This document shows positions 23,249 through 32,378 of a stretch of 64,000 bases of DNA, piece after piece (within the stretch, counting starts at the first letter, position 1; each line of letters opens with the position of its first letter). The stretch spans positions 1-64,000 of the forward strand of contig JACRPS010000003.1 of NCBI GenBank assembly GCA_016223085.1. Reading direction: 5' to 3'. Made by a program: the position numbers and the translations under genes. The stretch is from Chloroflexota bacterium. GTDB lineage: Bacteria > Chloroflexota > Anaerolineae > Aggregatilineales > Phototrophicaceae. The notes under the pieces are model-generated. The model was not told the origin of the DNA. It made no database searches and saw nothing but the letters and a program-made list of their open reading frames with translations.

Positions 23249-24252
23249 GAAAATATCTGTTTTACCCCGGCTGTTCGTTACAGCGTAACGCGCGGGCCTA
23301 TCTGGACTCACTGATGGCAATCCGTGAGTTCATCGGGACGGAGTTTGAGGAAATCCAGGACTGGAACTGCTGCGGCGCGACCGAATACGTCGCCGTCCAC
23401 CATCTTGCCGCGCACGCTCTGGTCGGGCGAAATCTGGCGCTGGCAGAGCAGCAGGTGAACGGCACTCGTACCGTTATGGCAGCGTGCAGCGCCTGTTATC
23501 TCAATCTCGCCAAGACCGACAGCTACCTGCGGCAGGATGCCCATCTTGCTCAACAGGTGAACACCGCCCTTGCGGCGGGCGAACTGCACTACACGCCCGG
23601 TTCGGTGCGGGTGCGCCACCTGCTGGACATCATCGTCAACGACGTGGGGATTGATGCCGTCAAACATAAAGTGGTTCACCCGCTGAAAGGGCTGCGCGTT
23701 GCGCCTTACTACGGCTGCATGATCGCGCGGCCTGACCGCGACAATCGCTGGGATAATGTCGAGCATCCCGTCGCGCTGGACAGACTGGTGAAGGCGCTGG
23801 GCGCGGAAGTGATTGACTTCCCGATGAAGACGCACTGCTGCGGCGGGCACATGACGCAGATCAACCTGCCGGTGGCCTATGAACTCATCCGGCGCCTGAT
23901 TCACGGCGCGGCGGAATATCGCGCTGATGTGCTGGTCACGCTGTGCCCGATGTGCCAGTTGAATCTGGACGCCTATCAGGGTGAGATGAACCGTTACTTC
24001 CACACCAATTATCAGGTGCCCATCATTTACTTCACGCAGCTTATGGGGCTGGCCTTTGGCCTGGAAGCGGAAACCCTGGGATTGGGTAAGGAATTTGTGG
24101 ATGCTCGCCCTGCGCTGGGCCGGATAGGCATCGAATTACCGGCGGCTGAACCGGAAGCCGAACCCGTCGCCGCCCAACAACCCCGCCGGAAGCAGAAAGA
24201 ACAGGGCTTGCCCATGCCCCGGATGCCCGGCAGTGAGGAGGCGGACGCATGA
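23245..24252 (+). CDS. hdrB: Heterodisulfide reductase-type subunit B
   Basis: HdrB binds two non-cubane clusters in paired CCG domains. Seen: FYPGCSLQRN, DWNCCGATEY and ACSACYLNL in the first domain; YYGCMIARPD, THCCGGHM and LCPMCQLNLD in the second, so both CCG motifs are complete. The 335 residues include a C-terminal Pro/Glu/Lys tail of about 50 residues. It overlaps hdrC and hdrA by four bases each (ATGA). In a bacterial MvhADG-HdrABC setting the substrate of HdrB is unknown; methylene-THF reductase coupling has been shown for related complexes in acetogens, and a MetV-MetF fusion is encoded 4 kb upstream. Confidence 0.94.
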   Translation: MRKYLFYPGCSLQRNARAYLDSLMAIREFIGTEFEEIQDWNCCGATEYVAVHHLAAHALVGRNLALAEQQVNGTRTVMAACSACYLNLAKTDSYLRQDAHLAQQVNTALAAGELHYTPGSVRVRHLLDIIVNDVGIDAVKHKVVHPLKGLRVAPYYGCMIARPDRDNRWDNVEHPVALDRLVKALGAEVIDFPMKTHCCGGHMTQINLPVAYELIRRLIHGAAEYRADVLVTLCPMCQLNLDAYQGEMNRYFHTNYQVPIIYFTQLMGLAFGLEAETLGLGKEFVDARPALGRIGIELPAAEPEAEPVAAQQPRRKQKEQGLPMPRMPGSEEADA

Positions 24253-26282
24253 CAGCGCACAACGGCCATAGCGAGCAGGAACGAATCGGCGTGTACGTCT
24301 GCCACTGCGGCAGCAACATCGCCGGCACGATTGACGTGGAAGACGTTGCCCGCTGGGCAGCCGACAAGTTGAACCGGCGCGGTGTCGTGATCGCCCGCGA
24401 CTACAAGTTTATGTGTTCCAGTCTCGGTCAGGAATTGATCGAAAAGGACATCAGGGAACTGGGGCTGACGCGCGTGGTCGTCGCCGCCTGTTCGCCGCAC
24501 CTGCACGAGCAGACGTTCCGCGTCGCCTGCCGGCGTGCCGGCTTAAACCCGTACCTGTGCGAACTGGTTTCCATCCGCGAACAGGCGTCGTGGGTGCATA
24601 CCGACAAAAAGGCAGCCACCGAGAAGGCGAAAGCCATCCTGTCCGGCGGCGTCGAGCGGGTGATTCATCACCAGCCGCTTGAGCCGCTGCATGTGCCGAT
24701 TCACCCGGCCACGCTGGTTGTCGGCGGCGGCATTGCCGGTATCCAGGCGGCGCTGGAGATCGCGGACGCGGGCTTCCACGTTTACCTCGTCGAGCGCGAA
24801 CCGTCTATCGGCGGGCACATGGCCCAGTTTGACAAAACCTTCCCAACGATGGACTGCGCGGCCTGCATCCTCACCCCGCGTATGGTATCGGTGGGTACGC
24901 ACCCCAACATTACCCTGCTCACCTGGAGTGAAGTCGTTGACGTGCAGGGCTACGTCGGCAACTTTACCGTCACGGTGAACAAAAAAGCCCGCTACGTCAA
25001 AGAGGAACTCTGCACCGGCTGCGGCATCTGCCAGGAAAAATGTCCCAAAAAAGTGCTTGATGAAACCTTTGAGGCCGGCCTGGGCTACCGCAAAGCCGTT
25101 TATACACCATTCCCGCAGGCTGTGCCCAAATTCCCGGTGATTGACCGCCCCAACTGCACCTTCTTCCAGAAGGGAACGTGTCGCGCCTGCGAAAAACTGT
25201 GCCCGACCGGCGCGATTGACTTCAACCAGCAGGACGAACGGCTGACGTTGCAGGTCGGCAACATCATTCTGGCGACTGGCTTCGACATCCTCGACGCCCG
25301 GCGCATCGCCCAGTATGGCTACGGACGGCTGGCGAACGTCTTCACCAGTCTGGAATTTGAACGCCTGAGTAACGCCGCCGGCCCCACCAACGGCCAGATT
25401 GTGCTGCGCGACGGTGTGACCCAGCCGAAAACGGTTGGCATTATCCACTGTGCCGGCAGCCGTGACCGTAACTTCAATAACTACTGCTCGGCCATCTGCT
25501 GTATGCAAAGCCTCAAGTTCGCCCACCTCGTCCGCGAACGCACCGGCGCGACCGTCTATAACTTCTACATTGACATCCGCACGACGGCCAAAGCCTACGA
25601 CGAGTTTTACCAGCGTGTGCTGGACGAAGGCGCCATTCTCATTCGTGGCCGCGTGGCCGAAGTGACCGACGCCGCGCGCCTGCCCGGCGAAGACGGCAAG
25701 CTCATCATTCAGGTGGAAGACACGCTCGCCGGCAAGCAGCGCCGGATTCCGGTGGATATGGTTGTGCTGTCGGTGGCGCTCGAACCCCGCCATGATGCTA
25801 AGGAGGTGGCGAAACAGTTTGGCATCTCGTGCAGTTCCGACGGCTGGATTATCGAAAAACACCCCAAGCTCGACCCGGTGGCGACGATGACCGAAGGCGT
25901 TTTTGTGGCGGGCTGTGCCCAGGGGCCGAAGGACATCCCAACCAGCGTCGCTCAGGGCGCGGCGTCGTCGGCGCGGGTGCTGGCGCGGATTCAGCAGAAA
26001 GAAATCGCGCTGGAGCCGGTGCGCGCCAGCGTGGATGAAAGCAAATGCTCCGGCTGCCGCATCTGCAACGGCCTGTGCCCGTTCAACGCCATTCTGTTCC
26101 ACGAAGACCGGATGGTGACGGAGATCAACCCGGCGTTGTGCCAGGGCTGCGGCACGTGTGTGGCCGCCTGCCCGGCAGGCGCGATCAGCGGCACGGTCTT
26201 CAGCAACGAACAGGTGCTGGCACAGATCGAAGGGCTGCTGTTGCAGCCACTTGGCGCGTTAGAAGAACCGGTGCCGGTGTAG
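24249..26282 (+). CDS. hdrA: Heterodisulfide reductase-type subunit A (electron-bifurcating flavoprotein)
   Basis: HdrA holds the FAD at which electrons from hydrogenase are split between ferredoxin and the HdrB acceptor. The 677 residues show an N-terminal domain (VYVCHCGSNIAGTIDV), the FAD Rossmann motif TLVVGGGIAGIQAALEIADAG, a Cys region MDCAACILTPRM, a ferredoxin insert CTGCGICQEKCPKKV with CTFFQKGTCRACEKLCPTGAI, the flavin-domain motif GVFVAGCAQGPKDIP, and two C-terminal clusters CSGCRICNGLCPFNA and CQGCGTCVAACPAGA. Length is like that of methanogen HdrA. ATG overlaps hdrB; mvhD follows after 11 bases. Confidence 0.95.
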   Translation: MTAHNGHSEQERIGVYVCHCGSNIAGTIDVEDVARWAADKLNRRGVVIARDYKFMCSSLGQELIEKDIRELGLTRVVVAACSPHLHEQTFRVACRRAGLNPYLCELVSIREQASWVHTDKKAATEKAKAILSGGVERVIHHQPLEPLHVPIHPATLVVGGGIAGIQAALEIADAGFHVYLVEREPSIGGHMAQFDKTFPTMDCAACILTPRMVSVGTHPNITLLTWSEVVDVQGYVGNFTVTVNKKARYVKEELCTGCGICQEKCPKKVLDETFEAGLGYRKAVYTPFPQAVPKFPVIDRPNCTFFQKGTCRACEKLCPTGAIDFNQQDERLTLQVGNIILATGFDILDARRIAQYGYGRLANVFTSLEFERLSNAAGPTNGQIVLRDGVTQPKTVGIIHCAGSRDRNFNNYCSAICCMQSLKFAHLVRERTGATVYNFYIDIRTTAKAYDEFYQRVLDEGAILIRGRVAEVTDAARLPGEDGKLIIQVEDTLAGKQRRIPVDMVVLSVALEPRHDAKEVAKQFGISCSSDGWIIEKHPKLDPVATMTEGVFVAGCAQGPKDIPTSVAQGAASSARVLARIQQKEIALEPVRASVDESKCSGCRICNGLCPFNAILFHEDRMVTEINPALCQGCGTCVAACPAGAISGTVFSNEQVLAQIEGLLLQPLGALEEPVPV

Positions 26283-26293
26283 GGAGGTGAACC

Positions 26294-26752
26294 ATGACTG
26301 ATTCCTTTGAACCCGTACTCATCGGCTTCACCTGTAACTGGTGCAGTTACCGGGCTGCCGACCTCGCCGGCACGGCGCGGGTCAAGTACCCGCCCAATAT
26401 CCGCCTGCTGCGGCTGATGTGTTCTGGCCGGCTGGATCCAACGTTTGTGCTCAAGGCGCTGACGTCCGGCGCGGACGGCGTGCTGATTACCGGCTGTCAT
26501 CCCGGCGAGTGCCATTACCTGGAACAGAACTACAAGGCGCTGCGGCGCTTCCTGCTGCTGCGCCGGATGCTGACCCAGATGGGCATCGAACCGGAGCGCG
26601 TCCGGCTGGTGTGGGCCAGCGCCGCCGAAGGTGTCAGGCTGGCGCAGGAGATCACCAGCATGGTTGAGGAAATCCGCGCGCTTGGCCCGTTGAACTGGCC
26701 GCAAAACGGCAGTGTCCGCCAGCAGACCGAGGTGAAGGAGGAGCCGGTATGA
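26294..26752 (+). CDS. mvhD: MvhD-type 2Fe-2S electron-transfer subunit
   Basis: MvhD links the hydrogenase MvhAG to HdrA. The 152-residue product has the conserved IGFTCNWCSYRAADLAG and RLMCSGRLDP with TGCHPGECHY, whose cysteines bind the [2Fe-2S] cluster. AGGGAGGTGA upstream is a strong ribosome site, and the stop overlaps mvhG by four bases. Its place between hdrA and mvhG fits the complex order. Confidence 0.94.
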   Translation: MTDSFEPVLIGFTCNWCSYRAADLAGTARVKYPPNIRLLRLMCSGRLDPTFVLKALTSGADGVLITGCHPGECHYLEQNYKALRRFLLLRRMLTQMGIEPERVRLVWASAAEGVRLAQEITSMVEEIRALGPLNWPQNGSVRQQTEVKEEPV

Positions 26753-27774
26753 GCGCCAACGGCAAACCCAGATTTGCGATGTACTGGGCGGCGGGCTGTG
26801 GCGGCTGCGAAATCGCCGTCCTGAACATCCACGAAAAAATCCTTGACGTGGATGCCAACTTCGAGGTGGTCTTCTGGCCGGTGGCGGTGGATACCAAATA
26901 TAAAGACGTGGAAGCCATGCCGGATGGCTCGATCACCCTGACACTGTTCAACGGCGGCATTCGCAACTCCGAAAACGAGGAACTGGCGCACCTGCTGCGC
27001 CGCAAATCCCAGATTCTGGTCGCCTTTGGCGCGTGTGCCTGCGAGGGCGGCATCCCGGGGCTGGCAAACCTCAGCACGCCGCAGGCCGTGTTTGAGGCCG
27101 CTTACGACAGCGTTTCCACCGACAACCCCGACAGCATCCGTCCTCAATCCGTCTGGAACGTCCCGGAAGGCGAACTCCACATACCGGAATTTTATCCGGT
27201 GCTGAAGACGCTCGATCAGGTCGTGCCGGTGGATTACTTCATGCCCGGCTGTCCGCCCGAATCGCACCAGATCGCCGCCGTCGTTGATCTCGTCATCCAG
27301 GCGCTGCAGGGCAAGGCTGAACTGCCGCCGCCGGGCAGTGTGATCGGCGCGGGCAGTTCGACCGTGTGCGACGAATGCCCGCGCGCGCGCAATGTGAAAC
27401 TCATCAGACAGTACCGGCGCATCCAGCATCTTTCGCGCGTGGACCCGACCTTGTGCCTGCTGGAACAGGGTATCCCCTGCAACGGCCCGGCTACCCGTGA
27501 CGGCTGTGGCGCGCTGTGCCCGAAGGTGGGCGCGCAGTGTATCGGCTGTTACGGTCCGGCGCAGGGCACGCTGGACTACGGCGCGCGCCTGTTGAGCGCC
27601 CTGGCATCGGTGGTGGATGGCAAAGAGCCGGAGGAAATCGAGCAGGCTCTCGCCGGCATCCCCGACCCTGCCGGTCAGGTGTACCGCTTCAGCCTGGCGA
27701 ATTCGCTGCTGGGAGCAAGCAAGGAAGCCTGGGAACAGGAGGAAGAAATCCATGAAGCAGCGCATCACGATTGA
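26749..27774 (+). CDS. mvhG: F420-non-reducing-type [NiFe] hydrogenase, small subunit
   Basis: The small subunit carries three iron-sulfur clusters leading electrons from the active site to MvhD. Seen in 341 residues: MYWAAGCGGCEIAVLN for the proximal cluster, FGACACEGGIPG and MPGCPP, then CDECPR and a cysteine-rich C-terminal segment (CLLEQGIPCNGPATRDGCGALCP, CIGCYGP). There is no twin-arginine signal, so the enzyme is cytoplasmic. The gene overlaps mvhD by four bases and mvhA by 23 bases. Confidence 0.95.
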   Translation: MSANGKPRFAMYWAAGCGGCEIAVLNIHEKILDVDANFEVVFWPVAVDTKYKDVEAMPDGSITLTLFNGGIRNSENEELAHLLRRKSQILVAFGACACEGGIPGLANLSTPQAVFEAAYDSVSTDNPDSIRPQSVWNVPEGELHIPEFYPVLKTLDQVVPVDYFMPGCPPESHQIAAVVDLVIQALQGKAELPPPGSVIGAGSSTVCDECPRARNVKLIRQYRRIQHLSRVDPTLCLLEQGIPCNGPATRDGCGALCPKVGAQCIGCYGPAQGTLDYGARLLSALASVVDGKEPEEIEQALAGIPDPAGQVYRFSLANSLLGASKEAWEQEEEIHEAAHHD

Positions 27775-29257
27775 CCCCATCACCCGGCTGGAAGGTCACG
27801 GCAAAATCGAAATCTTCCTCGACGAAGCGGGCAACGTCGCTAACACCTATTTCCAGATTCCCGAACTGCGCGGGTTTGAACGCTTCTGCGTCGGTCGCCC
27901 GGTTGAAGAAATGCCGGTGCTGACCAACCGCATCTGCGGCGTCTGCCCGGAAGCGCACCATATGGCCGCAGCTAAAGCGGGCGATGCCGTTTATCACGTT
28001 GATCCTCCATCTGCCGCCAAAAAACTGCGCGAACTGCTGTACAGTGCCTTTTACGTCACCGACCATACCACCCACTTCTACGCGTTGGGTGGCCCGGACA
28101 TCATCATGGGCGCAGACGCACCGCCTGCCGAACGGAACATTCTGGGGGTGATACATAAGGTTGGGCTGGAAATCGGCAGCAAGGTTATCCAGGCGCGCAA
28201 GTACGGCCATGCCGTCGTGGAGATGATCGGCGGGCGGAAAGTGCATCCCTGCACGTCCATCCCCGGCGGGCTGACGACCGGCATCACCGAGGAGCAGCGC
28301 CGCGACATCGAAAGCATGGGGCGTTGGGCGGTGGAGTTTGCTCAGTTCAGCCTGAAGCTGTTTGACGATCTGGTGCTGAAAAATCAGGCGTACATAGACC
28401 TGATTCTGGGTGAAACCTACACCCACCGCACCTACTACATCGGCATGGTGGATGACAACAACCATGTGAACTTCTACGATGGTAACATCAGCGTGGTCGC
28501 GCCGGACGGCGAGCGCATCGGCAAATACGCGCCGCATGAATATACCGACTGGATTGCCGAACACGTCGAACCCTGGACCTACCTCAAGTTCCCCTATCTC
28601 AAGAAAGTGGGCTGGAAAGGTTTTGTTGATGGCAAAGCCTCCGGCGTCTACTGCGCCACGCCGCTGTCCCGGCTCAATGCCGCCGATGGCATGGCAACGC
28701 CCTGCGCCCAGGAAGAATACGAGCGTTTCTACGCGACGCTGGTTTACGAGGAAGGGGAGCGTTACATCAGCGCCGGGCCAACGAAGGTGGTTCATCACCG
28801 GCTGGCGACCCACTGGGCGCGCCTGATCGAACTGCTGTATGCTGCCGAACGCTGGGTGGAACTGGCAACCGACCCGGAAATCACCTCCGATAACGTCCAC
28901 ACCGTTCCAACCGGGGTACCAACCGAAGGCGTGGGCTGCGTGGAAGCGCCGCGCGGTACGCTGACCCATCACTACTGGACGGACGAACGCGGCGTCCTGA
29001 CGCGGGTCAACCTGATCGTCGGCACAACCAACAACTATGCGCCGATCAGCATGTCCATCAACAAGGCCGCGCAGCATCTGATTCACGACGGCACAATTAT
29101 TACCGAAGGGCTACTCAACCGGGTGGAGATGGCCTTCCGCACTTACGACCCGTGTTTTGGCTGCGCCACCCACTCGCTGCCGGGACAGATGCCGCTGGAG
29201 GTGACGATTCGGGACGCAGCGGGCGAGCCGGTCAAAGTCTTGCGCCAATGCTGTTAA
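27752..29257 (+). CDS. mvhA: F420-non-reducing-type [NiFe] hydrogenase, large subunit
   Basis: The large subunit binds the Ni-Fe centre that oxidises H2. The start ATG 27752 is chosen because KQRITIDPITRLEGHGKIEI is the normal N-terminus and GGAGGAAG lies upstream; an upstream in-frame ATG at 27617 would be buried in mvhG. The 501-residue precursor has L1 motif RICGVC (C62, C65) and L2 motif DPCFGCATH (C468, C471, H474), followed by a 27-residue C-terminal tail that must be cut off after nickel loading. The protease for this follows directly. Group 3c-type by context with hdrABC and mvhD. Confidence 0.95.
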   Translation: MKQRITIDPITRLEGHGKIEIFLDEAGNVANTYFQIPELRGFERFCVGRPVEEMPVLTNRICGVCPEAHHMAAAKAGDAVYHVDPPSAAKKLRELLYSAFYVTDHTTHFYALGGPDIIMGADAPPAERNILGVIHKVGLEIGSKVIQARKYGHAVVEMIGGRKVHPCTSIPGGLTTGITEEQRRDIESMGRWAVEFAQFSLKLFDDLVLKNQAYIDLILGETYTHRTYYIGMVDDNNHVNFYDGNISVVAPDGERIGKYAPHEYTDWIAEHVEPWTYLKFPYLKKVGWKGFVDGKASGVYCATPLSRLNAADGMATPCAQEEYERFYATLVYEEGERYISAGPTKVVHHRLATHWARLIELLYAAERWVELATDPEITSDNVHTVPTGVPTEGVGCVEAPRGTLTHHYWTDERGVLTRVNLIVGTTNNYAPISMSINKAAQHLIHDGTIITEGLLNRVEMAFRTYDPCFGCATHSLPGQMPLEVTIRDAAGEPVKVLRQCC

Positions 29258-29281
29258 CACCGGATTGGCGTCGGTGACGAT

Positions 29282-29794
29282 ATGAACGAGTCGTTTTCGA
29301 CAACGGATCGCTGCGGTGTATTAGTGGTTGGGCTGGGCAATCCACTGCTCGGCGACGACGGTGTTGGCTGGCGCGTCGCCGAGCAGGTTCAACGCGATCT
29401 TGAAAGCGTCGTTGAGATTGACTGCCTGGCGGTTGGCGGGCTGCGGCTGATGGAGCGCCTGGTTGGCTACGAACACGCCATCCTTGTTGATGCGATGACC
29501 ACCAGGCGTCAGCCGCCTGGCACGGTCTGCTCATTCTCGATTGACGACCTCCCCGCGCCAGTCGCCGGGCATCTCAGTTCTGTTCATGACACAAGCCTGC
29601 AAACGGCGCTGCGGTTAGGCCGTGCCCTCGGCTTGCCCCTGCCCGATGATATCTGGGTCGTTGGCGTGGAGGCCGAACGAACCCGCGATTTCGCGGAAGA
29701 ACTGACCCCGCCCGTTGCGGCAGCAGTGCCATACGCCACTCGGATGGTCATCGAACGGCTTCGCCAACTTATCCAGGAGGAACAACAGTTATGA
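29282..29794 (+). CDS. Hydrogenase maturation protease
   Basis: HycI/HyaD-type peptidases remove the C-terminal peptide of the large subunit after Ni insertion. The 170-residue product shows VVGLGNPLLGDDGVGWRVAE (with the nickel-sensing Asp), ILVDAM and the SVHDTSL histidine region, and VVGVEAERTRDFAEELTPPV, all family hallmarks. It lies 24 bases after mvhA; the stop overlaps the next gene's ATG by four bases. The client is almost surely MvhA, which has the matching tail. Confidence 0.9.
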   Translation: MNESFSTTDRCGVLVVGLGNPLLGDDGVGWRVAEQVQRDLESVVEIDCLAVGGLRLMERLVGYEHAILVDAMTTRRQPPGTVCSFSIDDLPAPVAGHLSSVHDTSLQTALRLGRALGLPLPDDIWVVGVEAERTRDFAEELTPPVAAAVPYATRMVIERLRQLIQEEQQL

Positions 29795-30258
29795 TTTCTC
29801 CGGAACTCCTGCGCCGTTATCCCTTCTTCGGCCGCTTGAGTAACACTCACCTGAAGGCTATCGCCATGCTGACTGAAGAAACCAGCTATGAAGCTGGCGA
29901 CACGATCTTTGAGATCGGCCAGCCTGCCAATCGCTTCCATTTTCTCATGCGAGGAGGTGTTGATCTACATTATATTGTCACAGATATGGACAACTTCAGC
30001 CTCCGCAAGGATTTTTTTGTAGGGCAGATCAACCTCGGCGAGCCTTTTGGTATCTCGGCGCTCATCGAACCCTACTGTTACACCGCGACGGCACTTGCCA
30101 ACAGCCTGTGCCACGTCCTGGAAATCGAAGCCGCTGGCCTGCGCACGCTGTGCGACGCCGATGCCGAACTGGCGGCTGTTCTCATGCGCCATCTGGCCCA
30201 GGTTGCCATGTCGCGCCTGCATGAAACTCGAATCCAGCTCATGGCTGCGCGAGCCTGA
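29791..30258 (+). CDS. cNMP-binding-domain protein without DNA-binding domain (copy 1)
   Basis: A 155-residue protein that is a single cyclic-nucleotide-binding-type beta-roll (YPFFGRLSNTHLKAIAMLTEETSYEAGDTIFEIGQPANRFHFLMRGGVDL) plus the C-helix. Crp-family proteins have a helix-turn-helix after about residue 140; here the chain stops at MAARA, so it cannot bind DNA that way. GEPFGISALIEPY replaces the usual phosphate-binding cassette, so ligand binding is uncertain. It overlaps the protease gene by four bases. Inference: an effector-sensing partner of the hydrogenase or a modulator of another regulator. Confidence 0.8.
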   Translation: MISPELLRRYPFFGRLSNTHLKAIAMLTEETSYEAGDTIFEIGQPANRFHFLMRGGVDLHYIVTDMDNFSLRKDFFVGQINLGEPFGISALIEPYCYTATALANSLCHVLEIEAAGLRTLCDADAELAAVLMRHLAQVAMSRLHETRIQLMAARA

Positions 30259-30301
30259 CAACATCGTCGAAAAGCGCATAACATCTACAAGGAGCAAGAA
30301 C

Positions 30302-30772
30302 ATGGAAACGCTAGAGCCGATTCTGACCAAACATCCGTTTTTTGAGGGGCTTGAGAAACACTACCTCGAACTGCTGACCGGCTGCGCCACCAACGAGCGT
30401 TACGATGCCGATGAGTACCTTTTCCGCGAAGGCGATGAAGCGACCAAGTTTTTTATCATCCGGCACGGACGTATCGCCATCGAAATCGCAGCCCCCGGCG
30501 GCGCCAACGTCATTTACACCCACGATGCCGGCGATGTGGTTGGCTGGTCCTGGTTATTTGAACCTTATCACTGGCACTTCAGCGGGCGGGCGCTGGAACT
30601 GGTGCGGGTGATCGCCCTGGACGGCGTGTGCCTGCGTGGCAAGTGCGAGCAGGATCATTCGCTTGGTTACGAGTTTATGAAACGGTTCTCGCATAAAATG
30701 ATGCATTCGCTCGATTCGACCCGAATGCAACTGCTTGACCTGTACGGCGTTCGCCGGGAACCGGCCCGCTAG
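30302..30772 (+). CDS. cNMP-binding-domain protein without DNA-binding domain (copy 2)
   Basis: A 156-residue relative of the previous product (KHPFFEGLEKHYLELLTGCATNERYDADEYLFREGDEATKFFIIRHGRIAIEI, GDVVGWSWLFEPY). It too ends before any helix-turn-helix. The ATG at 30302 is chosen since AAGGAG lies about eight bases upstream (30289-30294); the longer frame from 30047 would run through copy 1. Similar stand-alone domains beside hydrogenase genes are known in anaerobic bacteria, but their role is not settled. Confidence 0.8.
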   Translation: METLEPILTKHPFFEGLEKHYLELLTGCATNERYDADEYLFREGDEATKFFIIRHGRIAIEIAAPGGANVIYTHDAGDVVGWSWLFEPYHWHFSGRALELVRVIALDGVCLRGKCEQDHSLGYEFMKRFSHKMMHSLDSTRMQLLDLYGVRREPAR

Positions 30773-31038
30773 GCGTCAACCGCAGGGATAACCCGGCACG
30801 GTGGTTATCGCCAGGCCGGAATACCGCGCGAGAGGGACGAGGTATGCCTCGTCCCAGGTGACTTTCGCGCTCAGCCGGACGGCTTTCAGCGTCTGGCGCC
30901 GCCAGGTGAAGCCTTGGCTTGGTGCATCTGAAACATGATGCCGCTATGTCCTCACCCTTCCCCACGCTCCATTTACCGCACAATGGCACGGCATCCACAA
31001 CTGCTGTTATAGTTAATGCCGCTACAGGAGAGAATAAC
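30773..31038. other. Intergenic region with palindrome and dispersed repeat
   Basis: No gene. A hairpin of the GGGACGAGG/CCTCGTCCC type lies at 30834-30855. From 30856 to about 30917 the sequence resembles 56008-56070 (shared blocks TCAGCCGGAC, GCTTTCAGC, GGCGCCGC, GAARCCTT). The ribosome site CAGGAGA for the next gene is at 31025-31031. Confidence 0.55.
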
Positions 31039-32373
31039 ATGCGTGCCGTTGATATAATCGCCAGGAAACGGGATGGCCTTGCTCTGACCGACGACGAAAT
31101 CCGCTGGTTCATCAGCAGCTATACGCGCGGTGATGTACCCGATTATCAGGCCGCCGCGTTTTTGATGGCCGTGTTTCTGCGTGGTATGTCACGTCAGGAA
31201 ACTGTCAGCCTGACGCTGGCGATGGCCCATTCCGGTGACGTGCTCGACCTGTCCGACATCACCGATTATGCCGTAGACAAACATTCCTCCGGCGGCGTCG
31301 GCGACAAAACCACGCTGGTGGTGCTGCCGCTGGTGGCCTCCTGCGGCGTTCCGGTCGCCAAAATGAGTGGGCGCGGCCTGGGCTTCTCCGGCGGGACGCT
31401 GGACAAGCTGGAGTCCATCGCCGGTTACAACGTTAATCTGTCGAACGAAGATTTTCGTCGCCTGGCGCGGGAAAATGGCATTGTGCTCTCCGGGCAGTCG
31501 CACGATCTGGCGCCCGCCGATGGCAAACTGTATGCCCTGCGTGACGTAACCGCGACCGTGCCCAGCCTGCCATTGATCGCCAGCAGTATCATGAGCAAAA
31601 AGATCGCTGCCGGCGCAAACGGCATCGTGCTGGATGTGAAAGTAGGCCGGGGCGCGTTTATGACCGATTTGGACGAAGCGCGCGCACTGGCACAGATCAT
31701 GGTGGACATCGGCCAGGATGCCGGGCGGGACATGATCGCGGTGCTGTCGGACATGAACCAGCCGTTGGGCCGCGCTGTTGGCAACGCGCTGGAAGTGGCG
31801 GAGGCGATTGACACGCTGAACGGCGGCGGGCCACCGGATTTCCGCGAACACTGTCTGGAACTGGCAGGTTATATGCTCCGGCTGTATGGGCGCGGCCAGC
31901 GTTGGATTGATGAAGGTGACATCCGGCAAACGCTGCTCAAACACCTCGACAGCGGCACAGGGCTGGCGAAGTTCCGCCAACTGGTGACCGCGCAGGGTGG
32001 CGATGTTCGGTTGATTGACGACCCATCGCTGCTGCCGACCGCCTCCATCGTCGAAACCTATCCGGCGGCGCAGGCTGGCTACATCGCCCAGGTGGCGGCG
32101 GAAGAAATCGGCATGGCCTCGTTTGACCTGGGCGCGGGCCGGGAGAAAAAAGGCGACCCGGTTGACCTGGCCGTTGGCTTGATCGTCCATGTCAAAGTGG
32201 GCGACCGCGTGGAACCGGGCACGCCGCTGGTGACAATTCACGCCAATGACGAGCAGCGTCTGGCCGCCTGCCGCGCCCGGCTGGACCGTGCTTTTGCCTT
32301 CAGCCCCACGCCGGTTGAACCGCTGCCACTGTTCCACGGCACGATCTTCGGCGGGCGACCAACGCCAGAGTAA
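31039..32373 (+). CDS. deoA: Thymidine / pyrimidine-nucleoside phosphorylase
   Basis: The enzyme splits thymidine or uridine with phosphate to base and (deoxy)ribose-1-phosphate. The ATG at 31039 is chosen for its CAGGAGA site and the normal N-terminus MRAVDIIARKRDGLALTDDE. The 444 residues have DKHSSGGVGDKTT, VAKMSGRGLGFSGGTLDKLESI (family signature), SIMSKKIAAGANGIVLDVKVGRGAFM and the C-terminal barrel-sandwich domain. Whether it prefers thymidine (deoA) or both pyrimidines (pdp) cannot be told. It is followed by a perfect palindrome that likely ends transcription both ways. Confidence 0.92.
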   Translation: MRAVDIIARKRDGLALTDDEIRWFISSYTRGDVPDYQAAAFLMAVFLRGMSRQETVSLTLAMAHSGDVLDLSDITDYAVDKHSSGGVGDKTTLVVLPLVASCGVPVAKMSGRGLGFSGGTLDKLESIAGYNVNLSNEDFRRLARENGIVLSGQSHDLAPADGKLYALRDVTATVPSLPLIASSIMSKKIAAGANGIVLDVKVGRGAFMTDLDEARALAQIMVDIGQDAGRDMIAVLSDMNQPLGRAVGNALEVAEAIDTLNGGGPPDFREHCLELAGYMLRLYGRGQRWIDEGDIRQTLLKHLDSGTGLAKFRQLVTAQGGDVRLIDDPSLLPTASIVETYPAAQAGYIAQVAAEEIGMASFDLGAGREKKGDPVDLAVGLIVHVKVGDRVEPGTPLVTIHANDEQRLAACRARLDRAFAFSPTPVEPLPLFHGTIFGGRPTPE

Positions 32374-32378
32374 GGATG

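Noticed and set aside
27617-27751. Upstream start for mvhA
   Set aside because: It lies inside mvhG and gives a basic, Ser-rich leader unlike any hydrogenase large subunit.
30047-30772. A longer reading of the second cNMP protein from 30047
   Set aside because: It would run through copy 1 in another frame; ATG 30302 has a good ribosome site and the normal domain start.
29791-30772. CooA-type CO-sensing transcription factors
   Set aside because: The domain suggests Crp family, but both proteins end before the helix-turn-helix.
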